Below, piece after piece: positions 31,201 through 41,768 of a stretch of 64,000 nt of DNA (the first letter of the stretch is position 1; each line of letters opens with the position of its first letter). The notes under the pieces are model-generated. The model was not told the origin of the DNA. It searched no databases and saw nothing but the letters and a program-made list of their open reading frames with translations. The translations under genes were made by a program, and so were the position numbers. This stretch comes from Marchantia polymorpha subsp. ruderalis. Its lineage: Eukaryota > Streptophyta > Marchantiopsida > Marchantiales > Marchantiaceae. Where the stretch lies: positions 29,266,501-29,330,500 of the forward strand of contig AP031352.1 of assembly GCA_037833965.1 (NCBI GenBank), written 5' to 3'.

Positions 31201-32492
31201 AGTGGACAGATGCCTGTCAGGAAGCCTTTGAAGAGTTGAAGTCCAGGTTGAGTACTTATCCGGTGTTGAGGCCTCCTGACTGGAGCATGCCTTTTCACGT
31301 TTTCTGTGATGCAAGTAGTGTAGCAGTGGGTAGTGCGCTGTGTCAGTCCACGGGGGAGAAGGGAAAGGACCTGCCAATCGCTTATGCCAGTAGGCAGTTG
31401 AATCCAGCAGAGAGGAACTATTCTACTACCGAGAGGGAGTGCTTGGCCATGGTTTTTTCAGTCAAGAAGTTTAGACATTATCTAATCTGCAATCCAGTGG
31501 TTTTCTTCGTTGATCATATGGCAATCAAATATCTGGTGAACAAGGCGGAGCTTAGTGGAAGATTGGCCAGGTGGGTTTTATTGCTGGAGGAATTTGACTA
31601 CACTGTAGAGTATAAACCTGGTCGCATGCACTTGCAGGCCAACCATCTATCTAGGTTGTCGGAGGATGTAGGGACCAGTCCATTAGATGACAGGTTGATA
31701 GATGATAGTCTTTTTGTAGTCACAGCTCAGCCAGAATGGTACGCTGGAATAGTAGAGTTTTTGACAACTCAGCAGTTGTCAGGTGATTGGACTAAGGAGG
31801 AAAGGAGGAAGGTGAGAGTCAACAGTAGACATTTTGCAGTGATTGGCCACAGATTATTTAGAAGGGGAGCTGATGGTGTTCTGAGAAGATGTGTGTCAGA
31901 AGTGGAGGTTCCCGCAATTTTAGAGGCTTGCCACGACAGTGCTTGTGGGGGACATTTCTCTGGCCAACTTACAGGTCAGAAAATACTTAGAGCGGGATAC
32001 TTCTGGCCTAGGTTGTTTAGGGACTCTCATGAATATGTGAAGCGCTGTGATGCCTGTCAGAGGTATGCTAGGAATGACCTTCGAATGGAGATGCCTCTAC
32101 ACGTTTCATTGCCACTTGTACCTTTTGAAAAATGGGGAATTGATTATATCGGTGAGATTCATCCTCATTCGTCAAAAGGCATGGCTTACATCATAGTTGC
32201 GACAGAATACTTGACAAAGTGGGCGGAAGCGAAGGCAGTGAAAACAAATACGGCTGCTCATGCTGCCACATTCATGTACGAAAACATCATTTCAAGGTTT
32301 GGATGTCCCAAGATTCTGGTTAGCGATAGGGGCAGGCACTTCTTGAATGAGATGTTTCAAGAATTAACAGATAGGTTTGAGATAGATCACAGAAAAACTA
32401 CTCCATATCATCCACAAACCAATGGTCAGACAGAGCGAAGACAGAACTTGAATGAAGTTCAATTGACTCATGTAGGTGTTCATCACATGTGA
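28257..32492 (+). CDS. pol: Family B pol, copy 1 (protease, RT, RNase H, integrase core)
   Basis: An open frame in gag register after TAG; first Met after the second zinc knuckle at 28347. Protease: LVDGGSGLNILPE (DGG rather than DSG/DTG) and LLGRPWL. RT: MPFGLCNAPATFQR and FVDDF. RNase H: VFCDASSVAVG and STTERECLAMVF. Integrase: zinc domain ending CDACQRY, core with GIDYIGE, SDRGRHF and TNGQTER. The last residues (NEVQLTHVGVHHM) come from the fused duplicated block, not from integrase. The missing C-terminal domain makes the integrase unlikely to work. The DGGSG active site is also in copy 2. Confidence 0.93.
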   Translation, partial: CWSEVGVNGCSNCGGSHPSDQCRQPDKVIRMPQPTVSPYQARENMRGARPQNEHSNNLRPPNLYYDHENSKQTFNPPVGLQTMNRYIPIQSEPRDEPRNDNRKQVSFADPCSSNSQDARFANDDGDVQRSSSDLGKGIVEQGQNQWPPHTNLITYKLKNSDDVIMHEAPALAVTTRAVHRKIQTEKNEDEQGETSSEEPPHLSDLERVARRARRTTRAEEKRNEILHDAEVPPVTQDSESNEPREWEGPGIPMKEWEDMRCQRRRESEKYNLWSDLSSLKADITFGQLLEISPIARKTLKEGIPVHRRSRKTKTTVAARVHLQKGSQDVKPVEIEVIVVDKVIPNVLVDGGSGLNILPEHTMRRLGLNLTGPSPFIINMANQTSAVLVGMIKDCRLSTGGEEYIVTFHVIKMHSNRDTFPILLGRPWLRMANAIVDWGGLKPSITYGPQDNRVKVSIGSLGGRVREDLELSSGKEEEKNEAKCDDTLVGVVHLNDRKNRLDVGSGSLGPSFYSRSEDGEFAQWLRDYPESGCDAMMISHHKIFEKEVISSQREEYLLLEPCEVLMEEEWIHEGLTPWLDELDITEVDSVHVDGTQEEETTVKNAKLEEPLHFKTTSTGILVGQDVRDYPQVPPDWYQSSEEHTHVAEEDWKYVEVSIRGGELKQMKMGSKLGEDEIQKYGELVDEFSDTFAWSYDELKGVPREMVEHRISLVPGAKPIRQKERRMNPQLQLLVRAELERLLKAGFIKPVEITDWVSPMVLVKKKNGKLRVCVDYRKLNACTEKDHFPLPFITLLLEEVGGHARYTFMDGYAGYNQISIAVQDVHKTAFTTPWGTFVWVVMPFGLCNAPATFQRLVMYVFTDLLYKSMTVFVDDFSTQSSAGEHLQCVRQALIRCRRMQLALNPEKTFLGVLRGVLLGYVVSEKGREPDPDKIAVIEGLATPTNAKGVAKLLGHVGWYRELIPDFAKIVVPNTQLLRKENRFEWTDACQEAFEELKSRLSTYPVLRPPDWSMPFHVFCDASSVAVGSALCQSTGEKGKDLPIAYASRQLNPAERNYSTTERECLAMVFSVKKFRHYLICNPVVFFVDHMAIKYLVNKAELSGRLARWVLLLEEFDYTVEYKPGRMHLQANHLSRLSEDVGTSPLDDRLIDDSLFVVTAQPEWYAGIVEFLTTQQLSGDWTKEERRKVRVNSRHFAVIGHRLFRRGADGVLRRCVSEVEVPAILEACHDSACGGHFSGQLTGQKILRAGYFWPRLFRDSHEYVKRCDACQRYARNDLRMEMPLHVSLPLVPFEKWGIDYIGEIHPHSSKGMAYIIVATEYLTKWAEAKAVKTNTAAHAATFMYENIISRFGCPKILVSDRGRHFLNEMFQELTDRFEIDHRKTTPYHPQTNGQTERRQNLNEVQLTHVGVHHM

Positions 32493-33445
32493 GATTTACT
32501 TTTGATTAAACCATCTCTTTAGGGCATCAAAAAGATGTGTAACCTAAGAATATTCCTCAACTTGCTTCTGTGAGCCGAAACTCCCCACCCTTCAGCGTTT
32601 GTAGTCCAGTTGGGGGTTCGAGCTCCCATAATCTAACTTCTCTAATCTCAACCATGTGGTCAAAGTGTATTCAAGACAATGAGATCATAAACACTTGCTC
32701 TTTCACAAACAAATTATCCAGGACTCTGAAAATAATAACTTGCTGTCTGCTATTTCCACAAGAGCAGCAGACAAGCTCTTTGTTACATAAAGATCTAACC
32801 CAACTCTGGGTGACTTCCTCAATACCACAGCCGCTGTGGTCTATCCTAGCTCCGAGTCCCACTCCCAATTCCTACTCAGATTTCAGTGTCGATTTCTCAG
32901 CTTCCACCTTCATACCCCAACAGATTGCTCTCTCCGATTCAACTCTCCCTTTTCAGTTTCAAATTCAGATCCCGACTGTCAGATTTTAGTCTCAGATTTC
33001 ACTTCACTCTCAGCTCCCATTCTCAGATCTTCCACTCTGATTTCAGCTCCCACTCACAAATTTTACACTTCGATCTCAGCTCCCACTCACAGAATTTTAC
33101 ACTTCGATCTCAGATCCCACTCATAGATTTTACACTTCAATTTCAGATCCCACTTGTGGTACCCCACTTTTAGTATTTTTGCGAAATTTAAAACCTTTTT
33201 GGAAATTGTACTACGGCAGCAGTGTAAATAACCATCGGTGCATCAAAATAGAGTGAAACTGGATGATCTCGGAGAATCTTGAAGAATCTCGTAGAATCCA
33301 GGAGTTGGGCGCAACGTCTGGGACAGACGCCGCCCTAAATGACGGGCTCTGAAGGAGTACCCCTTCGTCGCAAGGCGCGTAATCCGCCTTCGGCGCTACG
33401 CCTTTGGCGCTAGAGAAATCCTTCAGAATCTGATCAATTCCCAAA
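32453..33445 (+). repeat. Duplicated block, copy 2, left part
   Basis: Matches 20174-21166 at offset 12279. Holds a family B LTR fragment (32569-33154, minus strand) and the first 291 bp of the family A LTR (from 33155). It abuts the truncated family B integrase on the left and a family A LTR with internal spacer on the right. No gene. Confidence 0.9.
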
Positions 33446-36400
33446 GTTGTCGGCTTCTTATGTAATAACCCACTAAAGGCTAAAACTGCAATATAGTGGT
33501 AGAAAGGTCGAACCCACAGGGACAGAGGAACACACAGGGTACAAAGTGTCACGTTTTAACAGACTATTGATGAGTTTGAATTCTCAGGCGACTGTCACTC
33601 CCAGAAATACTGCAAGTGTCCACTCGGAGCGCACTCGGAGGTCGCACAGTGCAGCGTAACACACACACACACACACACACCTGAAACTACAGAAACACAA
33701 CCCAGAGATCCGTTAGGACCTCTACTTCAAGATTTCAGGGGGAAAGTCTCTCGCGAGCACACTCGGCAAAGCTGCGGGCAGTGACTTCCAACTCCGGCTT
33801 TTACAACACTTCCACTAGCTTGCTGCTAGTGTAGGAAACCCGGTTTGGACTGCCTACTTCGGATCGAAGTCACTCCTACGCGGTGAACAACACTCTCAAC
33901 TCACAAAACGCGCAGAGAACACAGGTCCGCACTGAAGGACTCACTGAGAAACATTCCAGTAACACAACAACAGTCTATTGAAGAGTTTGAATTCTCAGGC
34001 ACTTGTCATTCCCAGAAATACTACAGGAGTTACCCTCAAGGCACCTGCTGCAGCGTAACCTGAATTTACAACCAAGGCTTACACGAAGTAGCAAAACTTC
34101 ACTTTGGCATTCAGGGGAAAAATCCCAAAGGAGTACAATCAGAAAGAAACACTCGAAGGTGTAGGGGCGAAACTGTTCAAGTATCTAACTAGTCACTGGC
34201 TCTTAGCATCGGCAGTCACCCGCAGGTGCAGTTCCGAACTACTCAAGTCTCTAACCAATGGACTAGCTCTGAACATTCGGCCGAAGGCCTTCAGCTACAA
34301 AATGCGGAACGCTAAGTTGTAACTCCTCGTGCGTGGTGACAGAACTCAAGGACACAAACACGCAAAGGAAATGGGTTCCTGATCTGCACTTCTGATGGGA
34401 AAGAACCCCAGGCAAAACGCCTGGAACTATTTTATACCTTCTAAGTCCTACCTAACACTACACTGCACTACGCTACACGCCTGCACGGAACCACGCTACA
34501 CTACACTCCGCGGAACCTGTACTACGTCTCCTGCGCGGCCGACTGCCGCGCACTAACTCCCTACCCTGCCAATCTTCCGCTCGACTGCGCAGTCCCAACC
34601 GCTGCAACGCCGCAGACACCTCCCCTTCGAGGGCGGACATGGTATCCTGTGCCTTCGACAGAAAGGCATCGAGCTTCTTCGCTACCTTCCGCCGACTCCT
34701 ACTGTCGCCTGACAACAACCCGGCTGCGCGCAATTCAAACTCACGCGGTGTGAGTTTCTCCTGCGCCTTCACTTCCCAGTGGGCGTAGCCCTTGAGACAG
34801 TGGGCGACTCGCCTCGCCGTCTCCACCTTCGTGCGATCCGCCTCCTTCCTGCGATCCTCTTCAATTATCACTAATTGCGATTCGGCTTCAGCACGTTGCG
34901 CTCTCAATTCGCCACACTCTGACTGCAACCTGCAGATTAACTCTTCATCCGCCTGTCGTGCGAGCTGACATTGTTCCAACAACCGCGTCTGTCGCACGAG
35001 TTCCTCTGACAAAATCCGATTCTGGGCCTGCTCAGAATTGAGTGCTTCCTTGACCTTCACCTGCTCCTTGGTGAGCTCGCCCAGTTTTTCATCCTTCATC
35101 TTCTCGGTGTGCTTGTAGAATTTCTGATTAAGCTTGTACTGACCCCACAAGCACGCATGCTTCTCCTTCAATTCCTTCAACTCCTGGTCCACTCTAGCTA
35201 ATAGCTTGCTGGTGTGGACTTTAGTGCGAGTCCGCCTGCGCACTAACTCGATGTAAGATCCCGGCTGGAGTGGGTCGGCGTATTTATCGACCTTGCGATC
35301 CAAGTACCGCAGCAACGGAATCACCTGCTCAGAGAGCGCCGCCGCCGGCGCTCCAACAATTTCCTCCTCCTCCTCCTCGGTGTCTTCTGCTCCTGACATT
35401 TCTTCCGTGGAGCCTCCGTCGTCATCATCCGAGTGGAGAATTTCAGTCGCCATTGATTGCGTCGGCGACTGCCCCGAGTGGGGCTGCACGTCGTCGACGT
35501 GTGCTGCCTGCGAAGGCACGGCTGCAGCCTCGCTGCTCGTCGCCAAAATGTCTAAGGCGGAAGGCGAATGTACCCGTGCGGCATCCCCGTCTCTCGCTTG
35601 TTGATTGTCTACCGCATTCTCTCTGTCGCCGTCGCCCGCCGCCGAAGGCGATGGAGCGGAGGGTGGCTGCGCGGGGTTGGATTGCGCATCGCGCATCGAG
35701 ATTTCATCCCGCGGACAGTCACTCCGCTCCTCCGTCTGCTGCTCTCTTGATCGGTCCGTGGGGGCTGTGCCCGGCCCGTGCGTAGGCGCATTTGCCGGCG
35801 CCTTGTCCGCCGCAGGCGTAGCGCCGCGGACATCTATCGCCGAAGGCGACATGACCGGGGGCCGCACGCCCGATGTCCCTTGGCCTATAGGCCCTACCGC
35901 CGAAGGCGCATCTATCGGCGGACTTCCCGCCGATGGTGCGGCCTCCGCACGCTCTCTGCTCGTATCTCCTCGGCTCGAAGGCCCTGGCGCCCAAGGCGCA
36001 AGTTGCGGCGCGTGGTGCGCCGGAGGGTCTGGCCCCGAGGGCCGGTGTCTCGTAGGCGGTTCTTCCGCCGGCTCCTTCCCCTTCCTACGTTGGAACGGGG
36101 GTGATTCTTGCCTGTGCACAGGCGGCACGTGTGGAGGTGTCCTATGCACAGGCGACCTGTGCACAGGTGAGCGCCTGTGCACAGGCGGACTGCTCCTTCC
36201 CACGCGTAAGCGTAGATCCACGTCCACTTGTGTTCGCCGGTCCGCGGAGGCTCGTCCGTCCGCGGAGGCTCGTCTGTGCGCAAACGGAACATCTGTCCGC
36301 ATCGCACGTGGTAACTCCGGAGGCCCTTGGCCCGTAGGCGGCCTCTCTCCCGTCGAGGTTGCAGCGTGGCCCGTTGCTCCTGCGGTCGTCCGCGCTTCCT

Positions 36401-38854
36401 CCTGCCTCTCTGGCGACGCACTTCCGATCTCCATCGCAATCGTCGCCGTGTCCGCACTGTCAGCTGGCAACACCCGTCTGCGTGCCTTCTGCTTCGGCCG
36501 GCTGTATGGCTCGCACAGCGGCCGCGGTCGAATGGGAGCAGAGGGTTCTTGATGCTGCTCCTCTTCAGACTCTTCCCTCCATCGCCGCTTCCGCGGCACT
36601 CGCGCTGCATGGGTGTGTCTCCCTTCGTCCCTCCGTCTTGATGGGGTAGAAGTCGGTGACTCCTCTGCATCAGTGTTGACCTCGTTCTCCCGCACATACT
36701 TCCCGGGATGGTCGATGGACAATGGCGGAAAATGTTCAAGCTCCGCCGCTGTCAAACAATTCCGCTGTCGATAAAAATTGATGAGGAAAGGAGAAAGATG
36801 GTTTAGAGTTCCCCCCTTCTCCTCAAACGCGTGCTGTCGCATCACCCTGTGCAGGATGCTCGCCCAGTGAATTGGAGTTCCCTCGATGACGCACTCCACA
36901 AAAGAGACCTGCCACAATGTGATGTAGCAGGCGCGGTGCGGCTGCAGTAATTGCATCAGCGCCACGGACAAAGTCCGGCGAAATCGATCCTTGTAATCAC
37001 GGGTCCTGTACCCATTCTTGGTAGACCTCCCGGTCTTGAACAGCTCCACAAATTGCGCCTCTTCTTGCTTGGTCACCTTGATGCTCTCACTGTCGAAAAG
37101 GAGATGCCCTGGCATGCCAGCACATCGTCCCAACGCCTGCGCCCAATCTTGGACTGTCCACCGATCAACATGCGGACGCAATCCGCGCGAGGGTGGTCCC
37201 TGTGGCTCTAGCCACTCGCGCACCATATTCGCACAGATGTAGTTCCATCCCCATAGCAAGAAATCGAGCTTTCTTGCTATTAAGCGCTCCTCAAAAGCGC
37301 GCAGCCCGTTCTGCGGCAGGCGAAGTGGCACCATCCGCAATCTGCTCGGTCTCGTCATTGCGTTCCTGGGGTTCGCTCGCCCGCTCATTCTACTTCCGCA
37401 CTGCCTGCGCTTCTTTCTCTCTCGGCAAACTCTAATCGCCCTCAATTCCAAATCACGCGCACTCACTTCTCCCTCAATCAACAAGAAATCTCCTGTGCGA
37501 CGACGTCGAGAATGTTCCGCAGCCAGCAGATGGATGCGCGCAGCGCGCACAAGAGATTGGAATCGCGAATTCAAGAATGGGACGTTCTCCGCCGCCCGGT
37601 CGAAGGTCATGGTCGGCTCTTGGTCGTGAAGAACGTCTCACTTGATGGCCGCGCCGGCTGTACGCTGGAACGGTCTTCGCTCTCACGCGCGGCTTCACGC
37701 TCCGCCGTCGTCGATTAAACTCTCACGCTCGAATTGGCGGATTTGAACTCCGCCAGCGTATTACCCCGCGGACATGCGGGCGTAGCGCCGAAGGCGAGTT
37801 TTCCGCCTTGCGCGGTACACTTGTTCGTACCGCCCCTCGGCCAATCCCCCTCTGCCTTGACGCGTGTGTCCGCATGTCGGACAAAAATTCAACTCCTGCC
37901 TGTGCGCAGGCAGGAGCCTCGGCGGATTCTCCGCCGGTGCGGAACTTCATCCTCCTGTGCAGAGGCGTTCGCCTGTGCGCAGGCGAATTCCGTGCGCTAC
38001 GTCGCGCTGGCGCGGAAGGCGTTGACCGTGGTCAGCCGTCTCCGTCCAGTCTGTCCGTTCCTTGTCTCTCCGTCGGTGCTTCCGCCGCCGCAACTCCGTC
38101 CGTCCAAGAGCGCATCCACCCTTCCCGTCCGCATGGTCCGTACCGATTTGATTACTCTGGCGGCTCTTCCGACGTACGCGGCGCCGCGCTGGCGCGAAAG
38201 GCGCCGTACACTTTCTACCTCACAAGGCGCATTTCTAGGGCCCAAGGCGGATTTTCCGCCGACGCCGAAGCGCCTGTGCACAGGCGAGCGCCTGTGCGTA
38301 GGCGGACTTCGCGCCTTCCCTAACCCTACTTCGCCTGTGCACAGGCGAACGCCTTCGTCCGCGCATAGGACAAAACTTGATTCCCCCTTCCGCGTAGGCG
38401 GAATTCGCGCCGGTGGCGAACTCCTTCCGCCGTAGGCGACCGCCTCCGTTTCTTCCAATAGCTATAACTCCCTAAGTCCTCATCCGTTCCAAGCGTTCTT
38501 GGGCTCGTTGGAATCAGTGCGTCGAGCTCTTTCCAACGGGACCCTAACTTGGTCAAGGCGCCCGAGGGTTTACCTAATTACGGGGGGTTTCCCTACAGCC
38601 GCGGACGCAACCTCCGAAGGCGGATTTTGCGCCTTGCGCCGTAGAGATCCTAACTGCGGAGCTCGCAGGGAGGGTGGTGCCTGTGCGTGCTGCGGCACCC
38701 CAAATCCCAGATTCTACAAGATCCCTCGAGAATCCCCGCGATCTTCCGGATTCACTCTGTTTTGATGTACCGAAGGCTATTTACAATGCTGCCAGGGTAC
38801 AGTTTTCCAAAAATGTTTTAATTTCCTCAAAATTGCCAAAAGTGGGGTACCACA
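33446..38854 (-). mobile_element. Family A LTR with internal stub (minus strand)
   Basis: An LTR of 5394 bp (33461-38854) preceded by GTTGTCGGCTTCTTA (33446-33460), the U5-side internal spacer. So it is the 5' LTR of a minus-strand element whose internal region and 3' LTR were deleted. The host sequence resumes at 38855 almost exactly where it broke. No target duplication is visible. TATA at 34429-34437, hairpin 34408-34424, AC/GT tract near 33660-33680. Outside the ORF: U5 (33461-34470) and U3 leader (37611-38854), no gene. Confidence 0.88.
34473..37610 (-). CDS. LTR-encoded ORF, intact copy (1045 codons)
   Basis: Full-length member of the U3 ORF family with no stop or frameshift. N-terminal block: LRAFEERLIARKLDFLLWGW, WAQALGRCAGMPGHLLFDSE, GTPIHWASILHRVMRQHAFE. 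The long Pro/Arg/Ser middle contains a PVHR repeat encoded by the GCCTGTGCACAGGC palindromes. Then an Asp/Glu run, EQVIPLLRYLDRK, coiled coil, and a C-terminus ending VAWFRAGV. The stop is about 35 bp from the TATA box. It is sense with respect to the LTR. Unknown function; no membrane segment, signal peptide or enzyme motif seen. The start is uncertain, as homology with the divergent subfamily begins about 83 residues in. A 315-codon antisense frame at 35605-36552 is a shadow of the GC-rich middle. Confidence 0.83.
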   Translation of the reverse strand: MTFDRAAENVPFLNSRFQSLVRAARIHLLAAEHSRRRRTGDFLLIEGEVSARDLELRAIRVCRERKKRRQCGSRMSGRANPRNAMTRPSRLRMVPLRLPQNGLRAFEERLIARKLDFLLWGWNYICANMVREWLEPQGPPSRGLRPHVDRWTVQDWAQALGRCAGMPGHLLFDSESIKVTKQEEAQFVELFKTGRSTKNGYRTRDYKDRFRRTLSVALMQLLQPHRACYITLWQVSFVECVIEGTPIHWASILHRVMRQHAFEEKGGTLNHLSPFLINFYRQRNCLTAAELEHFPPLSIDHPGKYVRENEVNTDAEESPTSTPSRRRDEGRHTHAARVPRKRRWREESEEEQHQEPSAPIRPRPLCEPYSRPKQKARRRVLPADSADTATIAMEIGSASPERQEEARTTAGATGHAATSTGERPPTGQGPPELPRAMRTDVPFAHRRASADGRASADRRTQVDVDLRLRVGRSSPPVHRRSPVHRSPVHRTPPHVPPVHRQESPPFQRRKGKEPAEEPPTRHRPSGPDPPAHHAPQLAPWAPGPSSRGDTSRERAEAAPSAGSPPIDAPSAVGPIGQGTSGVRPPVMSPSAIDVRGATPAADKAPANAPTHGPGTAPTDRSREQQTEERSDCPRDEISMRDAQSNPAQPPSAPSPSAAGDGDRENAVDNQQARDGDAARVHSPSALDILATSSEAAAVPSQAAHVDDVQPHSGQSPTQSMATEILHSDDDDGGSTEEMSGAEDTEEEEEEIVGAPAAALSEQVIPLLRYLDRKVDKYADPLQPGSYIELVRRRTRTKVHTSKLLARVDQELKELKEKHACLWGQYKLNQKFYKHTEKMKDEKLGELTKEQVKVKEALNSEQAQNRILSEELVRQTRLLEQCQLARQADEELICRLQSECGELRAQRAEAESQLVIIEEDRRKEADRTKVETARRVAHCLKGYAHWEVKAQEKLTPREFELRAAGLLSGDSRSRRKVAKKLDAFLSKAQDTMSALEGEVSAALQRLGLRSRAEDWQGRELVRGSRPRRRRSTGSAECSVAWFRAGV

Positions 38855-40073
38855 CGCCTTGACTGGGTTAGGGTTTTCTTGGAAAGGGCTCGACGCGCTG
38901 ATTCTAACGAGCCCAAGAACGCCTGGAACAGATGAGGACTCAGGGAATTGTGATGGTCGAAAGATACGAAGATCTTCGCCTACGCATAGGCAAGGGAAGT
39001 TCGCCTACTCATAGGCGAAATAGGGTTTGACGTCGGCGGGGTGCCGAGAATGCCGCCTACGCATAGGCGGGGAGTATTTGCACATACGCATAGGCGAACG
39101 GGAATCGCCTACTGTGAGCAAAAAACTGTGCTCACATGTCTTTTTAACCTTGTGAGAGTTAAAGTTTTAGATTTAAGCTCTTGCAAAATTATGCTCGGAG
39201 TTTTCTGGAAGTTTTGGTAAGATTAGGAGTTGGTGTAATAGCTAGTAGGCAAAGGTCCGGAACGGGGCTTTCAGGGCAGGGTCTCCGGCGAAGAGCCTTC
39301 GGTGAAGTTCCTTCGGGGAAAGGCCTTCGGCGAAACAGTGAAACCCTCATAACGTTTTCAATGTGTTACGCCTTGACTCAGTTAGTGTCACCTTGGAAAG
39401 AGCTCGCAACGCTCGTTCCAACGAGACCAAGAACTCTTCAAACGGATGAGGAATCACTGAGTTGTGAGTGTCGGAAGTTACTGATGGGAAGGGTTGAGGC
39501 AAGTCCGGCTACGAACGTCTTCAGCTCCGGACGTCTCCGGCTGCGAATGTCTCCGGCTGCGAACGTCTTCGGCTCCGGCTGCGAACATCTCCGGCTTCGG
39601 ACGACTTCGCGACAACTGCGAGCAGGCCTTCGGCGAACTCGGGGTCAGCGAACTCTGAGCCGGTGAACATCGTGCAAGGGCCATCGGCGAAACAGTAAAC
39701 TCGGCATATCTTTTTCATTTGTTAACGGTTTGATTTGATTAGGGTCTCGTTGGAAAGAACTCGCGACGCGCGTTCTAACGAGACCAAGAACTCGACAAAC
39801 GGATAAGGCGTCACTGAGTTATGAGCGTCGAAAGCGGCGGATAGGGTAGAACAACATCCAACCGGAAGACATCAAACCGGAAGACATCGAGCCGGCGAAC
39901 ATCGTGCCGGCGCCTTCGGCGATAACAGGTAACAGGCCTTCGGCGGTGTGCCTTCGGCGAAGGGTAAAACAGGCATAACTTTTTCAATTCATAACGGTTT
40001 GACCCAGTTAGGGTCTCGTTGGAAAGAGCTCGACCTGGTCGTTCCAACGAGCCCACGAACTTGTGAAACGGAG
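38855..40073 (+). repeat. Duplicated block, copy 2, right part
   Basis: Continues the family A LTR begun at 33155 and matches 21169-22420. It has a 31-bp insertion near 38988 and a shorter minisatellite (about 39510-39605), and includes four hairpin modules. It ends at ACGGAGC, followed by filler ATATATAAC and then a different family A LTR. No gene. Confidence 0.85.
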
Positions 40074-40074
40074 C

Positions 40075-41544
40075 ATATATAACGTCAGTATAAACTTAAT
40101 CAGAAATTCTACAAGTACTCCGAGAAGGTGAGGGATGGGAAACTGGAAGAGCTCACCAAGGAGCAGGTGAAGGTCACAGAAGCACTAATTTCTGAGCAGG
40201 CCCAGAATCGGATTTTGTCAGAGGAGCTCGTGCGACAGACGCGGTTGTTGGAACAGTGTTAGCTCGCACGGCAGGCGGATGAGGAGGTAATCCGCAGGCT
40301 ACAGTCAGAGTGTGGCGAATTGAGAGCGCAACGTGCTGAGGCCGAATCGCAATTAGTGATAGTTGAAGAAGATCGCAGGAAGGAGGCAGATCGCACAAAG
40401 GTGGAGACGGCGAGGCGTGTCGCCCACTGTCTCAAGGGCTACGCCCACTGGGAAGTGAAGGCGCAGGAGAAACTCACACTGCGTGAGTTTGAACTTCGCG
40501 CAGCCGGGTTGTTGTCAGGCGACAGTAGGAGTCGGCGGAAGGTAGCAAAGAAGCTCGATGCTTTTCTGTCGAAGGCGCAGGATACCATGTCCGCCCTCGA
40601 AGTGGAGGTGTCCGCGGCGTTGCAGCGATTGGGACTGCGCAGTCGAGCGGAAGACTGGCAGGGTAGGGAGCTAGTGCGCGGCAGTCCGCCGCGCAGGAGA
40701 CGTAGCACAGGTTCCGCGGAGTGTAGTGTAGCGTGGTTCCGTGCAGGCGTGTAGCGTAGTGCAGTGTAGTGCTAGTTAGGACTTAGAAGGTATAAAATAG
40801 TTCCAGGCGTTTTGCCTGGGGTTCTTTCCCATCAGAAGTGCAGATCAGGAACCCATTTCCTTTGCGTGTTTGTGTCCTTGAGTTCTGTCACCACGCACGA
40901 GGAGTTACAACTTAGCGTTCCGCATTTTGTAGCTGAAGGCCTTCGGCCGAATGTTCAGAGCTAGTACATTGGTTAGAGACTTGAGTAGTTCGGATCTGCA
41001 CCTGCGGGTGACTGCCGATGCTCAGAGCCAGTGACTAGTTAGATACTTGAACAGTTTCGCCCCTACACCTTCGAGTGTTTCTTTCTGATTGTACTCCTTG
41101 GGATTTTTCCCCTGAATGCCAAAGTGAAGTTTTGCTACTTCGTGTAAGCCTTGGTTATAAATTCAGGTTACGCTGCAGCAGGTGCTTTGAGGGTAACCCC
41201 TGTAGTATTTCTGGGAATGACAAGTGCCTGAGAATTCAAACTCTTCAATAGACTGTTGTTGTGTTACTGGAATGTTTCACAGTGAGTCCTTCAGTGCGGA
41301 CCTGTGTTCTCTGCGCGTTTTGTGAGTTGAGAGTGTTGTTCACCGCGTATGAGTGACTTCGATCCGAAGTAGGCAGTCCAAACCGGGTTTCCTACGCTAG
41401 CAGCAAGCTAGTGGAAGCGTTGTAAAAGCCGGAGTTGGAAGTCACTACCCGCAGCTTCGCTGAGTGTACTCTTGAGAGACTTCCCCCCTGAAATCTTGAG
41501 TAGAGGTCCTAACGGATCTCTGGGTTGTGTTTCTGTAGTTTCAG

Positions 41545-41575
<31 letters not shown>

Positions 41576-41768
41576 CTGCACTGTGCGACCTCCGAGTGCG
41601 CTCCGAGTGGACACTTGCAGTATTTCTGGGAGTGACAGTCGCCTGAGAATTCAAACTCATCAATAGTCTGTTAAACGTGACACTTTGTACCCTGTGTGTT
41701 CCTCTGTCCCTGTGGGTTCGACCTTTCTACCACTATATTGCAGTTTTAGCCTTTAGTGGGTTATTACA
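40075..41768 (+). repeat. 5' LTR of element 2, 5'-truncated
   Basis: Matches the solo LTR from about 8956 to its end 10642. Keeps the last third of the U3 ORF, TATA (40791-40800), hairpin (40803-40819), GT tract (about 41545-41572) and the end TTATTACA. The first 3.6 kb is missing, replaced by the duplicated block. Confidence 0.9.
40086..40754 (+). pseudogene. LTR-encoded ORF remnant (C-terminal third)
   Basis: Encodes the coiled coil and C-terminal block (GQYKLNQKFYKYSEKV … CLKGYAHWEV … WFRAGV), with a TAG at 40260-40262 where the other copies have CAG. The N-terminal two thirds are deleted. Unlike the copy at 6488, it keeps CAG at the C-terminal DWQGREL site. Confidence 0.9.

Larger units (their letters stand above)
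23382..32452 (+). mobile_element. Family B Ty3/gypsy element, copy 1, 3'-truncated
   Basis: Order: LTR, tRNA-Gly-type primer site, gag, protease, RT, RNase H, integrase core. A 5'-truncated family A LTR (24436-27915) interrupts gag. The integrase stops after the core glutamate at about 32449, where the duplicated block begins. There is no integrase C-terminus, PPT or 3' LTR. A near-identical copy starts at 59541. Confidence 0.9.

Noticed and set aside
35605-36552. A 315-codon plus-strand ORF, with a matching one at 46197-47144
   Set aside because: Both are antisense to the low-complexity middle of the LTR ORF, are Gly/Ala/Arg/Ser-rich, and are alike only because the LTRs are nearly identical. 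The related solo LTR has only a broken counterpart (7546-8553, minus strand).
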